Source: DATFRY01 sp963764695 | Lineage (GTDB): Bacteria; Myxococcota_A; Polyangia; Haliangiales; Haliangiaceae | DNA length: 64,000 nt | Assembly: GCA_963764695.1 (NCBI GenBank) | Contig: CAVXTW010000007.1 | Span: 868,001-932,000, forward strand | Direction: 5' to 3' | Shown here: piece by piece, positions 10,337 through 18,869 of the stretch | Layout of the letters: each line of letters begins with the position of its first letter | How positions within the stretch are numbered: the first letter of the stretch is position 1 | The notes under the pieces: generated by a model | Database searches by the model: none | Seen by the model: the letters and a program-made list of their open reading frames with translations, nothing else | What the model was told of the DNA's origin: nothing | Made by a program: the position numbers and the translations under genes

Positions 10337-10654
10337 ATGCACGGCGTGAAAGACAAGGGAACCGCGCCGCCGCCGCAGAGCGACGAGGAAGCGCCCCAGG
10401 CCCTCCCCCCGCTCGATTTCTCCACCTTCGTCCTGTCTCTGGCCTCGACCGCGATGGTGCACCTCGGGCAGCTCCCGCGCCCCGAGGGTGAAGCCGTGCA
10501 GCGCGATCTGCCGGCCGCCAAGCAGGCCATCGACATGCTGACCATGCTCGAGGAAAAGACTCGCGGCAACCTCGACGAGTCGGAGCAGAAGCTCCTGCGC
10601 AGCGTGCTCTACGACCTGCGCGTGGCCTTCGTGGACGCGAGCAAAGGCAAATGA
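10337..10654 (+). CDS. DUF1844 domain protein
   Basis: 105 residues, soluble and acidic. The core LDFSTFVLSLASTAMVHLG and DLPAAKQAIDMLTMLEEKT is the DUF1844 signature; the C-terminal NLDESEQKLLRSVLYDLR completes it. The function of the family is unknown. It is divergent from moxR. ATG at 10337 is used; a GTG at 10346 is an alternative, since an extended -10-like TGCTAGGAT overlaps the ATG. Its stop codon forms the left end of the palindrome shared with the helicase gene. Confidence 0.85.
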   Translation: MHGVKDKGTAPPPQSDEEAPQALPPLDFSTFVLSLASTAMVHLGQLPRPEGEAVQRDLPAAKQAIDMLTMLEEKTRGNLDESEQKLLRSVLYDLRVAFVDASKGK

Positions 10655-10726
10655 ACCGCGAAAGCGCGAAGGACGCGAAAGAAAAGTTAGATCTCTTCTT
10701 CGTGTTCTTCGCGTCTTCGCGGTTCA
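10652..10726. repeat. Imperfect palindrome between convergent genes, carrying both stop codons
   Basis: The sequence begins TGAACCGCGAAAGCGCGAAG and ends CTTCGCGTCTTCGCGGTTCA, so the arms pair as a long hairpin with about 15-20 nt of AT-rich loop. Within each arm the unit CGCGAAG recurs with a period of about 9-10 nt. The TGA at its left end terminates the DUF1844 gene and the TGA of the right end (minus strand) terminates the helicase gene. It may act as a bidirectional terminator; no T tract is present. Confidence 0.8.
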
Positions 10727-12961
10727 AACATCCGGTTCGACGAACCTCGCGAGGACGGTCTTCAAGCCGACCGACTGGAACTGGATGAGCAGCTTGCGGT
10801 CGCGGCCGGAGCCGCGCGACTCGAGCACGCGGCCGGTGCCGAACGAGTCGTGGCGCACGGTCATGCCGGCCGGGAAGTGGTCGCCGGGCGCCAGCTGGTC
10901 GGCGTCGATGCGGATGACCGGCACGTCGTCGCCGTCGATGCGCTGATCGTACTCGTCGCGCATGCGCTGGGCCTGGCGCGGCGCGCGCACCAGGTGGCCG
11001 GCAGGCAGGCGGGGCGGGGCCGGCGGCGCGCGCACGGCCAGGTGCTCGGACGGGATGTCGTCGAGGAAGCGCGACGGCCGGTTCATCTTCACCTCGGCCC
11101 ACTGCCGGCGCACCCGCGCGGAGGTCAGGATCAGGCGCTGCTTGGCCCGGGTGAAGGCGACGTAGGCCAGCCGGCGCTCCTCCTCGAGGCTCTTGCGCTC
11201 GTCCTCGCCGTCGCGCGGGCGCAGCGACGGAAACAGCCCGTCCTCCATGCCGCACACGAACACGACCGGGAACTCGAGCCCCTTGGCCGCGTGAATGGTC
11301 ATGAGCGTGGCCGAGGTCCCGCGCCCGTCCTGCTCGTCGAGCGCCGAGGCCAGCGAGATGCGCTCCTCGAACTCCGACAGGCCGCCGCGCCCTTCATTGG
11401 AATCGTCGAAGTCGGCGGCCATGCTGACAAGCTCGCCCAGGTTGCCCAGCCGGTCGCGCGCCTCCGGGGTGTCGTCGATGGCCAGCCGCTCGCGGTAGCC
11501 GGAGCGCTCGACCGCCTGGATGATGAGCTCGGACACCGACGCGCCGGCCGCCTGCACCTGGCGCAGCCCGTCGATGATGTCGACGAAGGCGCCCAGCTTC
11601 TTGCGCGCGGCCGGCTTGAGCGCCGCGATGGCGCCGTGCGAGCAGCTGCGCGCCGCGTCGAGCAGGCTGATGCTGGCCAGCCGCGCGTGCGCGCGCACCC
11701 GCTCGACCGTCGTGTCGCCGATGCCGCGCGCAGGCACGTTGACCACGCGCTCGAAGCAGGAGTCGGACGCCGGGTTGAGCACCAGGCGCAGGTAGGCGCG
11801 GATGTCCTTTATCTCGCGCCGCTGGAAGAACGACACGCCGCCGACGATGCGGTACGCGATGCGGTGGACGCGCAGCGCCTCCTCGAGCACGCGCGACTGC
11901 GAGTGCGTGCGGTAGAGGACCGCCATGTCGCCCCACGTCCGCCCCTCCTCGCCGGTCAGGCCGCGGATGGCGCGGGCCACGAAGTCGGCCTCGGCGCGGT
12001 CATCGGCCGTCTCCTCCCACAGGATCGGCTCGCCCCCCTCCTGGTCGGTCCACAGCGCCTTGGCGTGGCGGTCGGTGTTGCGCGCGATGACGCCGTTGGC
12101 GGCGTTCAGGATCACCTTTGTGGAGCGGTAGTTCTGCTCAAGCTTGATGACCACCGCGTCCGGGAAGTCGAGCTCGAAGTCGAGCAGGTTGCGCGGCTCG
12201 GCCCCGCGCCAGCCGTAGATCGCCTGGTCGTCGTCGCCGACCACGGTCAGGTTGCGGCTGCGCCCGGCCAGGTGGCGGACCAGTCGGTACTGGACCAGGT
12301 TGGTGTCCTGGAACTCGTCGACAAGCACGTGGCGGAAGCGCGCGGCCAGCTCCGGCCCGACCTCCGGGTGATCGGCCAGCTCCAGCACCTTGAGCAGCAG
12401 ATCGTTGAAGTCGACCGCATCCTCGCGGGCCAGCGCGGCCTGATAGGCCGGATACAGGCTGGCGGCGATGTCATGGGCGTAGGTGCGGCCCGGCCCGGCC
12501 GACGCCGGATCGACGCCGCGGTTCTTGGCCCGATCGATGAACGACTGCACCGTGCGCGGCGTGACCGAGTCGGCCAGGCCCTGGTCCTTGAGCAGACCGT
12601 TGATGAGGCGCAGCTGGTCGTCGTCGTCGAAGATGCTGAAGTCGCGGCTGAGCCCGACGCGGCCGTGGTGGATGCGCAGCAGGCGGGCGCAGGTGGCGTG
12701 GAAGGTCCCGATCCACATCATGTGGGCGGCCGAGCCGAGCAGCGCGCGCAGCCGCTCGCGCATCTCGCCGGCCGCCTTGTTGCTGAACGTGACCGCCAGG
12801 ACTTCCTGCGGCCAGGCCCCGCGCTCCACCAGCCGCTCGATGCGACTGACAAGGACCCGCGTCTTGCCCGAGCCGGCGCCGGCCAGCACGCACAGCGGCC
12901 CGTCGCCGTGGTCGACGGCAGCCTGCTGCGCCGGGTTGAGGCCCTCGGCCATGCTCGCCAC
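10724..12961 (-). CDS. pcrA: PcrA/UvrD-type superfamily 1 DNA helicase
   Basis: A 745-residue 3'-5' helicase acting in repair and replication-fork processing. Motifs in order: Q motif LNPAQQAAVDH, Walker A AGAGSGKTRVL, motif Ia TFSNKAAGEM, motif II LVDEFQDTN, motif III VVGDDDQAIYGWRGAE, motif IV LEQNYRS, motif V LMTIHAAKGLEFPVVFV, motif VI LAYVAFTRAKQRLILT. The C-terminal DSFGTGRVLESRGSGRDRKL region resembles the PcrA Tudor-like end. The start may be the GTG at 12961 or the ATG at 12952 (MAEGLNPAQ). UvrD is the alternative name; the C-terminal domain favours PcrA-like. Confidence 0.92.
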   Translation of the reverse strand: MASMAEGLNPAQQAAVDHGDGPLCVLAGAGSGKTRVLVSRIERLVERGAWPQEVLAVTFSNKAAGEMRERLRALLGSAAHMMWIGTFHATCARLLRIHHGRVGLSRDFSIFDDDDQLRLINGLLKDQGLADSVTPRTVQSFIDRAKNRGVDPASAGPGRTYAHDIAASLYPAYQAALAREDAVDFNDLLLKVLELADHPEVGPELAARFRHVLVDEFQDTNLVQYRLVRHLAGRSRNLTVVGDDDQAIYGWRGAEPRNLLDFELDFPDAVVIKLEQNYRSTKVILNAANGVIARNTDRHAKALWTDQEGGEPILWEETADDRAEADFVARAIRGLTGEEGRTWGDMAVLYRTHSQSRVLEEALRVHRIAYRIVGGVSFFQRREIKDIRAYLRLVLNPASDSCFERVVNVPARGIGDTTVERVRAHARLASISLLDAARSCSHGAIAALKPAARKKLGAFVDIIDGLRQVQAAGASVSELIIQAVERSGYRERLAIDDTPEARDRLGNLGELVSMAADFDDSNEGRGGLSEFEERISLASALDEQDGRGTSATLMTIHAAKGLEFPVVFVCGMEDGLFPSLRPRDGEDERKSLEEERRLAYVAFTRAKQRLILTSARVRRQWAEVKMNRPSRFLDDIPSEHLAVRAPPAPPRLPAGHLVRAPRQAQRMRDEYDQRIDGDDVPVIRIDADQLAPGDHFPAGMTVRHDSFGTGRVLESRGSGRDRKLLIQFQSVGLKTVLARFVEPDV

Positions 12962-13030
12962 ATAGCACAGGCCTGTGAGCCCGTGGGCCGCGCCGACGGC
13001 GGCGCGCGCTCGCGCCGGCGCGGACGCCGA

Positions 13031-16000
13031 TCAGAACGTCAATCGGGCGCCGATCTGGGCGAAGAACGGGTTGTAGCGCACCGTCGGGTTGCCGAAGTTG
13101 CGGTTGCGCGTCACCGGCGAGCCGTCGGTGCGCTCCTGGCCCTCGGTGCCCAGGCCCTTGAGCCAGATCAGGTCCTCGTAGTCGCCGCCCACGATCGGGT
13201 TGGCCACGTCGAAGGTGTAGACCTCGTTGACCCGGAACACGCCCTCGGTCTTGATGAGCGTCGGCAGGTTGAACAGGTCGGTGAAGACCTCGATCGCGTA
13301 GTCGCGGCCCAGCTTGCGGGCGAAGCCGACGTGGGCGTCGATGCTCCAGTCCGCGTCGAGCCGGCCCATCGCGCCGCGCGGCAGGAGGAACGACTCGGCG
13401 CCCCCGTAGGTGGCGTGGCGCCCGAGCGCCTCGTACACACCGCCAGACAGGGCGCGGAAGCGGCCGCCGGCGGTGATCGTGCCGATGCGCTCCGGCTTGA
13501 AGACGTAGTAGCCGTCGAGCTTGAAGTAGTGCGGCCTGTCCTGCGGCAGCGGGCCCTCGCGGTTGGCCAGGAGCTCGATGAGGTCGTACTGCGACGTGAT
13601 GTTGGGATCGACCTGGCCGTTGTCGGCCGAGTACAGGCCCGGGTAGTTGCCGGTGTTGCGCGAGTAGGTGTACGAGCCCTGCATGAACCAGCTGTTCGAC
13701 AGGCGCTTGGTCATCGTCACTTCGACGGCGTTGTAGTCGCGCCGCGGCTTGTCGAAGATGCGGATGCCGCGGAACTGTTCCAGCTGGTCCTCCTTGGAGC
13801 TGGCCGCGGCGACCTCGCCGGCGGCGCGGAGGTCCTCGATCTCGTTCTCCAGGGCGCGCTCCTGCTCGCGCGAGAACTCGCCCGGGTTGGCCAGGATGTA
13901 GGTCTGCGCGCCGTCCACCGACACGTCCTCGATCACGCGGCCCATCGTGCGGCGCTTCAGGCTGAGGCCGACCTTGAGGTCGTCGATCAGCTCGTACTCG
14001 CCGCCGACGATGAACTCGTCCATGTACTGCGGGCCGATGCCGGGCGCGATCAGCACACCGTTGCCGCCCAGCAGATCGACAGCGTCCGGGTCGCCCATGC
14101 AGGCGGTGCCCGCGGGCGCGCCGATGGTGCTGTCGGCCGGCCCGCACGGTTGCTGGCCTCCGTCCTGGTGCGGGTAGATCTGGCGCAGCAGCGCCTCGCC
14201 GCCGAACGAGCGGTCGTTGATGTCCATCGGGATCGACTCGTAGAAGCGGCCGTAGCTGCCGAACACCTTCGACCGCCCCTCCTTGGTCCAGTCGTAGAGC
14301 AGGCCGACGCGCGGCGCCCACATGTTGTTGAGCTCCATCGCGTTCTTGCCGCGCCGCTCCAGCGTGAACGGATCGAGCGTGTTGCGCAGGTGCCTGGCGT
14401 AGCGCAGGTACTGCTCCTCGTAGCGCACGCCGGCGTTGAAGGTCAGGTTGGGCAGGATCTGCCACGAGTCGCGCAGATAGGCGGCCCAGTTGAGCGTGTT
14501 GCCCTCCACGTCGGTGGCGCCGAGGAACTCACAGCGCAGCCCTTCGCCCGTGTCGTACGGGTTCGGTCCGCAGCTCTGGTCGAAGCGCGGATCGTCGTCG
14601 GTGCGCGGCGCGACGTCAACCCAGCGGTGGACGTCGGTCTGCCGCTGCGGGAAGCCCAGCCCGATCTCGTCGACGCTGGCCGAGTTGCCGATCCAGACGT
14701 CGTAGAAGACATCGCCGCTGAACGCGCGCGGCTTGTTGAGCAGGTTCTGCTCGACGTCGCCGCCCGCCTTGATCTCGTGGGTGCCCAGCGCCTTGATGCG
14801 CTGGGTGGCGGCCAGCCGCGCGCTGAACCGCTGCTCGGTGTCGTTGGCCAGCCCGCCCGGGCCGCCGATCCGATAGCCGGCTCCCGCGTCGGGACAGTTC
14901 TCGACCAGCGGGTACGGGTCGCTCTCGCCGCCCGAGTCGGTGCAGCCGATCACGGTCGCCATCGATTCGGTGCCGCGCAGGCCCCAGGTGCCCAGGTTGC
15001 CGAACAGAAGATTCTGCAGCGGCAGCGAGTTGGCCTCGTCGACGATCGAGCTTGTCTCGATGTGGTCGCGATGCCAGCCCAGCACCGCCTCGAGCTCCGT
15101 GCGGTTGTCGTTGAACTTCGAGGTCCACTTGGCGGCCAGGTCGCTGTTGAGGGACTCGACGTCGAAGCCGGTCGCCGCCCGCTCGCCCAGGACACCGACG
15201 ACCTCGCCCCTGGCGGACAGCCCGGACAGGGAGATGTGGCCCTGGTGCTCGGGTGACAGCGCGTAGCTCAGCTTCGAGACCAGCTGGTAGCTGCTGCTCT
15301 GCTGGTCGAGCGTGCTCTTGCCCCCCTGGATGTCCTCGTAGATGAACAGGCCGTTCTCGTCCTCGTCCCAGTCGCCGTCCTGATACAGCTCCGGGTTGCA
15401 CTCCGACAGCGAGCCGTTGGCCTGGATGGTGCGGCAGTCGGTCCGCCGCTTGGTGAACCGGTTGATGTCGAGATCCGTGAAGGTGGGCGAGAAGCCGACG
15501 TAGAACCAGAGCTTGTCCTTGATGATGGGACCGCCCAGGTCGAAGCCCAAGTTGGCGTTGTACTTGAGCGTCGCAGTGGCATCGATCGACGAGATCTGGC
15601 TCGGGGTGCGCTCCGGGTCGATGGCCAGGAAGTCGCTGGTCACCGTGCTGAACACCGAGCCGTGGAACTCGTTCGACCCGGACTGGGTCACCACGTTGAC
15701 CACGCCGCCGGTGGCGCGGCCGAACTCGGCCTGGTAGCCGCCGGTGATGATCTCGATCTCCGAGACGAACTCGTTGATGATCGGCGAGCCGACGTTGCCG
15801 AAGGTCAGGCCGGTCGTGTTGATACCGTCGACGATGTACTGGTTCTCGAGCGACGTGGAGCCGGAGAACGACACGCCCAGGTCGTCGCCCGCCGAGCCGG
15901 CCGCCGCGCCCAGGGTGTCCTCGTAGGTGCGGCCCGGCACCGGGATGTTGCGCAGGTAGTCCTCGCCGAGCGTGATGCCCTGCGTGGTCGACGTGGTGTC

Positions 16001-16414
16001 GATGTTGGGCGTGCCCTGGACCTCGATCACCTCGCCGGCGCTCTGGCTGGTGTCGATCTTGACGAACACCGGCGTGGTGCGGTTGGCGTTGACCGTGATC
16101 GCGGTCCGCTTGACCGTGATGCTGGCGTAGTAGAAGGCGACCACGTACACGCCGGGCGGCAGGTTGGTGATCTTGTAGAAGCCGTTCGCGTCGGTCAGCC
16201 CCGACTGGGTGCCCTGCAGCACCGGCGACGTGGCGACCGCGGTGACGCCGGTCATCACCTGACCTGAGGCCGCGTCGGTGACAACGCCCTGGACCGCGCC
16301 CGCGGTGGCCGACTGGGCCTGGGCGCTGCGCTGCGCCGGCCCGGCGACGGAACCGACCAGCGCCGCCGCGACGATCAGACCCAGGCTTCGCTTGTTGTCC
16401 CTGCGCATGTTCAT
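13031..16414 (-). CDS. TonB-dependent outer-membrane receptor with N-terminal carboxypeptidase-regulatory-like domain
   Basis: 1127 residues. A signal peptide (to about residue 34) is followed by a CarboxypepD_reg-like beta sandwich (GVVTDAASGQVMTGVTAVA; DANGFYKITNLPPGVYVV). The plug domain contains NIPVPGRTYEDTLG, NQYIVDGINTTG and EIEIITGGYQAEFGRATGGV. The long beta-barrel ends with the terminal aromatic (IGARLTF). No TonB box can be assigned by eye. The Asp/Asn-rich loops leave the ligand unknown. The start ATG overlaps the stop of the upstream lipoprotein (ATGA), so the two are coupled. The tonB/exbB/exbD genes upstream on the same strand supply the energy module. Confidence 0.9.
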   Translation of the reverse strand: MNMRRDNKRSLGLIVAAALVGSVAGPAQRSAQAQSATAGAVQGVVTDAASGQVMTGVTAVATSPVLQGTQSGLTDANGFYKITNLPPGVYVVAFYYASITVKRTAITVNANRTTPVFVKIDTSQSAGEVIEVQGTPNIDTTSTTQGITLGEDYLRNIPVPGRTYEDTLGAAAGSAGDDLGVSFSGSTSLENQYIVDGINTTGLTFGNVGSPIINEFVSEIEIITGGYQAEFGRATGGVVNVVTQSGSNEFHGSVFSTVTSDFLAIDPERTPSQISSIDATATLKYNANLGFDLGGPIIKDKLWFYVGFSPTFTDLDINRFTKRRTDCRTIQANGSLSECNPELYQDGDWDEDENGLFIYEDIQGGKSTLDQQSSSYQLVSKLSYALSPEHQGHISLSGLSARGEVVGVLGERAATGFDVESLNSDLAAKWTSKFNDNRTELEAVLGWHRDHIETSSIVDEANSLPLQNLLFGNLGTWGLRGTESMATVIGCTDSGGESDPYPLVENCPDAGAGYRIGGPGGLANDTEQRFSARLAATQRIKALGTHEIKAGGDVEQNLLNKPRAFSGDVFYDVWIGNSASVDEIGLGFPQRQTDVHRWVDVAPRTDDDPRFDQSCGPNPYDTGEGLRCEFLGATDVEGNTLNWAAYLRDSWQILPNLTFNAGVRYEEQYLRYARHLRNTLDPFTLERRGKNAMELNNMWAPRVGLLYDWTKEGRSKVFGSYGRFYESIPMDINDRSFGGEALLRQIYPHQDGGQQPCGPADSTIGAPAGTACMGDPDAVDLLGGNGVLIAPGIGPQYMDEFIVGGEYELIDDLKVGLSLKRRTMGRVIEDVSVDGAQTYILANPGEFSREQERALENEIEDLRAAGEVAAASSKEDQLEQFRGIRIFDKPRRDYNAVEVTMTKRLSNSWFMQGSYTYSRNTGNYPGLYSADNGQVDPNITSQYDLIELLANREGPLPQDRPHYFKLDGYYVFKPERIGTITAGGRFRALSGGVYEALGRHATYGGAESFLLPRGAMGRLDADWSIDAHVGFARKLGRDYAIEVFTDLFNLPTLIKTEGVFRVNEVYTFDVANPIVGGDYEDLIWLKGLGTEGQERTDGSPVTRNRNFGNPTVRYNPFFAQIGARLTF

Positions 16415-17667
16415 GGTGCCTTCTCCGCGCTGGTGGTGAAGCTGAGCGTGATCGGATCCGGCGGGCCGGCGCCGAAGAGGTCGGTCAACCCGGTGCCAGC
16501 CGTCAGGGTGTACTCGCTGTCGGGCTGAAAGCCGCCCGGCACCGTGACCAGGACGCTGGTCGCCATGCTTCCCATGGCCACCTCGATGGGAACGTCGGCG
16601 CCGCCGGTGGCCAGCGTGATGGCGCCGATCGTCTCCGGGTCCACGTCGGTGATGAACTCCAGGAAGATTGTCTGGTCGGTGCCGGTGCCCGGATCGATCA
16701 TCTCGCCCGGATCCGGATCGGAGGCCTCGAGCGCCATCGGCTCGACCTGGAACTGGATCGCCTCGGTGTTGCCGTTGCCGGGGCAGTCCTGGTCGATGTC
16801 ACCGCCGGGCGGCGCGCACACCCGGTTGCCGTCCTTGTCGACCACCTCGGCGCGGAACCGGATGGTGCAGATCGCGCTGGTGCGCAGTCCGAGCTGCGTG
16901 ACCAGCACCAGGGCCGGGCCCAGCCCGTCGACGCCCGTGTCCGACGGGATCTGCTGGTTGCCGGACGGGTTGTAGAACGATCGCTTCGCGTCCTCGCCGA
17001 CCTGTCCGAGGAGCGGGATGTTCTGGCCGTCGCACACCAGCGAGACGGCCAGCTCGCCGCCGCCGTAATCGATCATGCGCAGGCCGCCCGGATCGACGGC
17101 TCCGTCCTCGTTCTGGTCGGTGATGCCGATCGGCCCGCCCGGGCCGATGCAGACCGCCTCGCACGACGACAGGTCGGGACCGGCGCAGCGCGCGATGTCG
17201 TCCGGATCGGTGCCGACCGGGACGCGGCTGAAGCTGCCGTCGGCGCACTGGATCTCCTCGATGTAGTTGCCGACCAGGATCTCGTCGACGACCACGCGGA
17301 AGCGGGAGTCGTTGCGGTTGGCGGTCGCGTTGATCACCTGGCGGTCGTCGCCGCGCGCCGCGTCCTCGTCGGGCGTGGGGACGTCCGGGTGGTCGCCGAA
17401 GGCAAGCCCGAAGCGCGGGGACGGCTGGCCGGAGGTGGTGAACACCTTCTCCGCCGCGAACACCTGCTGGACCATGGGCGGGCCTGCGCTGTTCAGCTCG
17501 GTGGAGGACTCGTCGTCGCTGCACCCGGCCACCAGCATTCCGAGGCTTGCGAGCGCGACGAGCGCCGCCACAGGCCGGGTTGCGGCCGTGTGCAGGCCCT
17601 CGAGGCGGCGGTCAGAGAGACGAGGTCGGGCGAAAAGCCAGAGAACTCGAAACATTCCCTCTGACAC
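16411..17667 (-). CDS. Lipoprotein with C-terminal Ig-like (Big_5/SbsA type) domain
   Basis: Signal peptide with lipobox LVAGC followed by SDDESS, so a lipoprotein of about 365 mature residues. The middle holds several Cys-containing segments (IQCADGSFSRVPV, ARCAGPDLSSCEAVC). The C-terminal 100 residues match bacterial Ig-like Big_5 repeats (DPDPGEMIDPGTGTDQTIFL; PDSEYTLTAGTGLTDL). GTG at 17667 or ATG at 17655 are possible starts; the n-region before the hydrophobic core is long either way. It is translationally coupled to the TonB-dependent receptor and may be its surface partner, as SusD-like lipoproteins are, although no SusD similarity is seen. Confidence 0.8.
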   Translation of the reverse strand: MSEGMFRVLWLFARPRLSDRRLEGLHTAATRPVAALVALASLGMLVAGCSDDESSTELNSAGPPMVQQVFAAEKVFTTSGQPSPRFGLAFGDHPDVPTPDEDAARGDDRQVINATANRNDSRFRVVVDEILVGNYIEEIQCADGSFSRVPVGTDPDDIARCAGPDLSSCEAVCIGPGGPIGITDQNEDGAVDPGGLRMIDYGGGELAVSLVCDGQNIPLLGQVGEDAKRSFYNPSGNQQIPSDTGVDGLGPALVLVTQLGLRTSAICTIRFRAEVVDKDGNRVCAPPGGDIDQDCPGNGNTEAIQFQVEPMALEASDPDPGEMIDPGTGTDQTIFLEFITDVDPETIGAITLATGGADVPIEVAMGSMATSVLVTVPGGFQPDSEYTLTAGTGLTDLFGAGPPDPITLSFTTSAEKAP

Positions 17668-17701
17668 GTACCACGCTCACCCCATGTGGCCGAAGCACGA
17701 C

Positions 17702-17740
17702 GTGCCTGTCTCGTGGTGACAGGCACCCTTCGGGGGTGCC
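17702..17740. other. Two overlapping, mutually exclusive hairpins between exbD and the lipoprotein gene
   Basis: GTGCCTGTC (17702-17710) pairs perfectly with GACAGGCAC (17718-17726) around a 7-nt loop. The 3' arm also takes part in a second hairpin, GGCACCC with GGGTGCC (17722-17740) around a short TTCG-containing loop. On the transcribed minus strand this lies between an exbD stop and the lipoprotein start. There is no U tract, so it could be a terminator remnant, a processing site or an attenuator. Confidence 0.5.
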
Positions 17741-17846
17741 GGTCTTCTCGAGCGGAGCTGAGTCCGCGAAAAGACGGGGTGTACGAAGTGGTACGCAGGG
17801 GCAGCCGGGGACGAATCCCCCGGCTCGCCCCCTGCTCGCGCAGCGT

Positions 17847-18353
17847 CTACTGCGGCGCCGGCGCTGGTGCTGCCGGCGCGCCAGGTGCCGCGCCCTCCGG
17901 TCCCGCGCCGCGCGTCGTCTTGAGCGCGACCTTCACCGGGTTGGTCTCGTTGCCGCTGGCGTCCTTCCCCATGCCCTTGACCGTATCCATGATGCTCACC
18001 ACGTCCGAGTACATGATCTGATCGTCGAACTCGACGAACACCACGCGCTCGGTCTTGATGGCGTCGATCATGGGGCGGATCGTCTTGGCCAGGTCGATGC
18101 GGTTGACGCTGCGCTTGCCGGTGCCGTCATCGATCTCGACGGTGCCGTCCGCCTTGCCGATCAGGACGATCGTCGTCGCCGTCGACGAGATCTCGTCGGC
18201 ATCGAGCTTGCGCGGCACCTCGATGGTGATGTGGTGCAGCAGGATCGGCATCGCGACAAGGAAGATGATGAGGAGCACGAGCACGACGTCGACGAGCGGA
18301 GTGACGTTGATGTCACTCTTGCGGCCGCCGCTGCCGCCGGTTGAGATTCCCAT
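17847..18353 (-). CDS. exbD: ExbD/TolR-family proton-channel subunit (second copy)
   Basis: 168 residues with one N-terminal transmembrane helix preceded by the signature DINVTPLVDVVLVLLIIFLV, whose Asp is the proton-coupling residue of the family. The periplasmic domain includes IEVPRKLDADEISSTA and FDDQIMYSDVVSIMDTVK. The C-terminus is an Ala/Pro-rich tail (EGAAPGAPAAPAPAPQ). It lies six nucleotides downstream of a first exbD. With ExbB it forms the stator that powers TonB. The protein differs clearly from its neighbour, so this is an old duplication rather than a recent one. Confidence 0.9.
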   Translation of the reverse strand: MGISTGGSGGRKSDINVTPLVDVVLVLLIIFLVAMPILLHHITIEVPRKLDADEISSTATTIVLIGKADGTVEIDDGTGKRSVNRIDLAKTIRPMIDAIKTERVVFVEFDDQIMYSDVVSIMDTVKGMGKDASGNETNPVKVALKTTRGAGPEGAAPGAPAAPAPAPQ

Positions 18354-18359
18354 GCTGCT

Positions 18360-18866
18360 CTACGGGCCAGCCGGGCCCGCCTCCTTGGCCTCGTTGGTGC
18401 CCAGGTCGATACCGACGGCTCCGGCCTCGTGCAAGGCCATGATGACCGGGTGGACCTGCTTGTAGCGCGCCTTGGCGGAGGCCTTGATGAGCACCCTGCC
18501 TTCTCCGCGGCGATCGCCATTGGTCAGCTGGTTGCGCTGGGTCAGTGCCTTCCACTCGTCCTGGATGCGCTGCTTGAGCGCCTCCAGGTCGGGCACCAGG
18601 TCCTTGTCGACATACAGCTTGCCGTCCTCGTCGATGGCTACGATCGGCTGCTGGCTGTCTTTTTCCTTCGAGTGGTGGAACGTCGCGGGTACCGGCACTT
18701 CCTTGCCGCGGGCGAGCATCGGCAAGATCACCATGAAGATGATCAGCAGGACCAGGCAGACGTCGACCAGCGGCGTGACGTTGATCTCGTTGCGCACCTG
18801 ATCCAGCTTGAGCGGTGCCTTGTGCACCAGGCGCGTCCGATGATGCCTATGCCGGGCCGGCCTCAT
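18360..18866 (-). CDS. exbD: ExbD/TolR-family proton-channel subunit (first copy)
   Basis: 168 residues. The basic N-terminus MRPARHRHHRTRLVHK is followed by EINVTPLVDVCLVLLIIFMV, the transmembrane helix with its conserved Asp. The periplasmic region contains VDKDLVPDLEALKQRIQDEW and VLIKASAKARYKQVHPVIMA. It is three nucleotides downstream of exbB and immediately upstream of the second exbD. Myxobacterial and Bacteroidota-like Ton loci often carry two ExbD proteins that may form a heterodimer; that is inferred here. Confidence 0.9.
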   Translation of the reverse strand: MRPARHRHHRTRLVHKAPLKLDQVRNEINVTPLVDVCLVLLIIFMVILPMLARGKEVPVPATFHHSKEKDSQQPIVAIDEDGKLYVDKDLVPDLEALKQRIQDEWKALTQRNQLTNGDRRGEGRVLIKASAKARYKQVHPVIMALHEAGAVGIDLGTNEAKEAGPAGP

Positions 18867-18869
18867 TTG

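Noticed and set aside
10333..10346. Leaderless transcription of the DUF1844 gene from an extended -10 overlapping the ATG.
   Set aside because: TGCTAGGAT is suggestive but no -35 box is present and the ATG start is equally good, so it is noted only as an alternative.
10850..15256. A 1468-codon open frame on the plus strand spanning the helicase and receptor genes.
   Set aside because: It is antisense to two genes with full sets of conserved motifs; its translation is Arg/Ala/Gly/Val-rich without any motif, as expected from high GC content.
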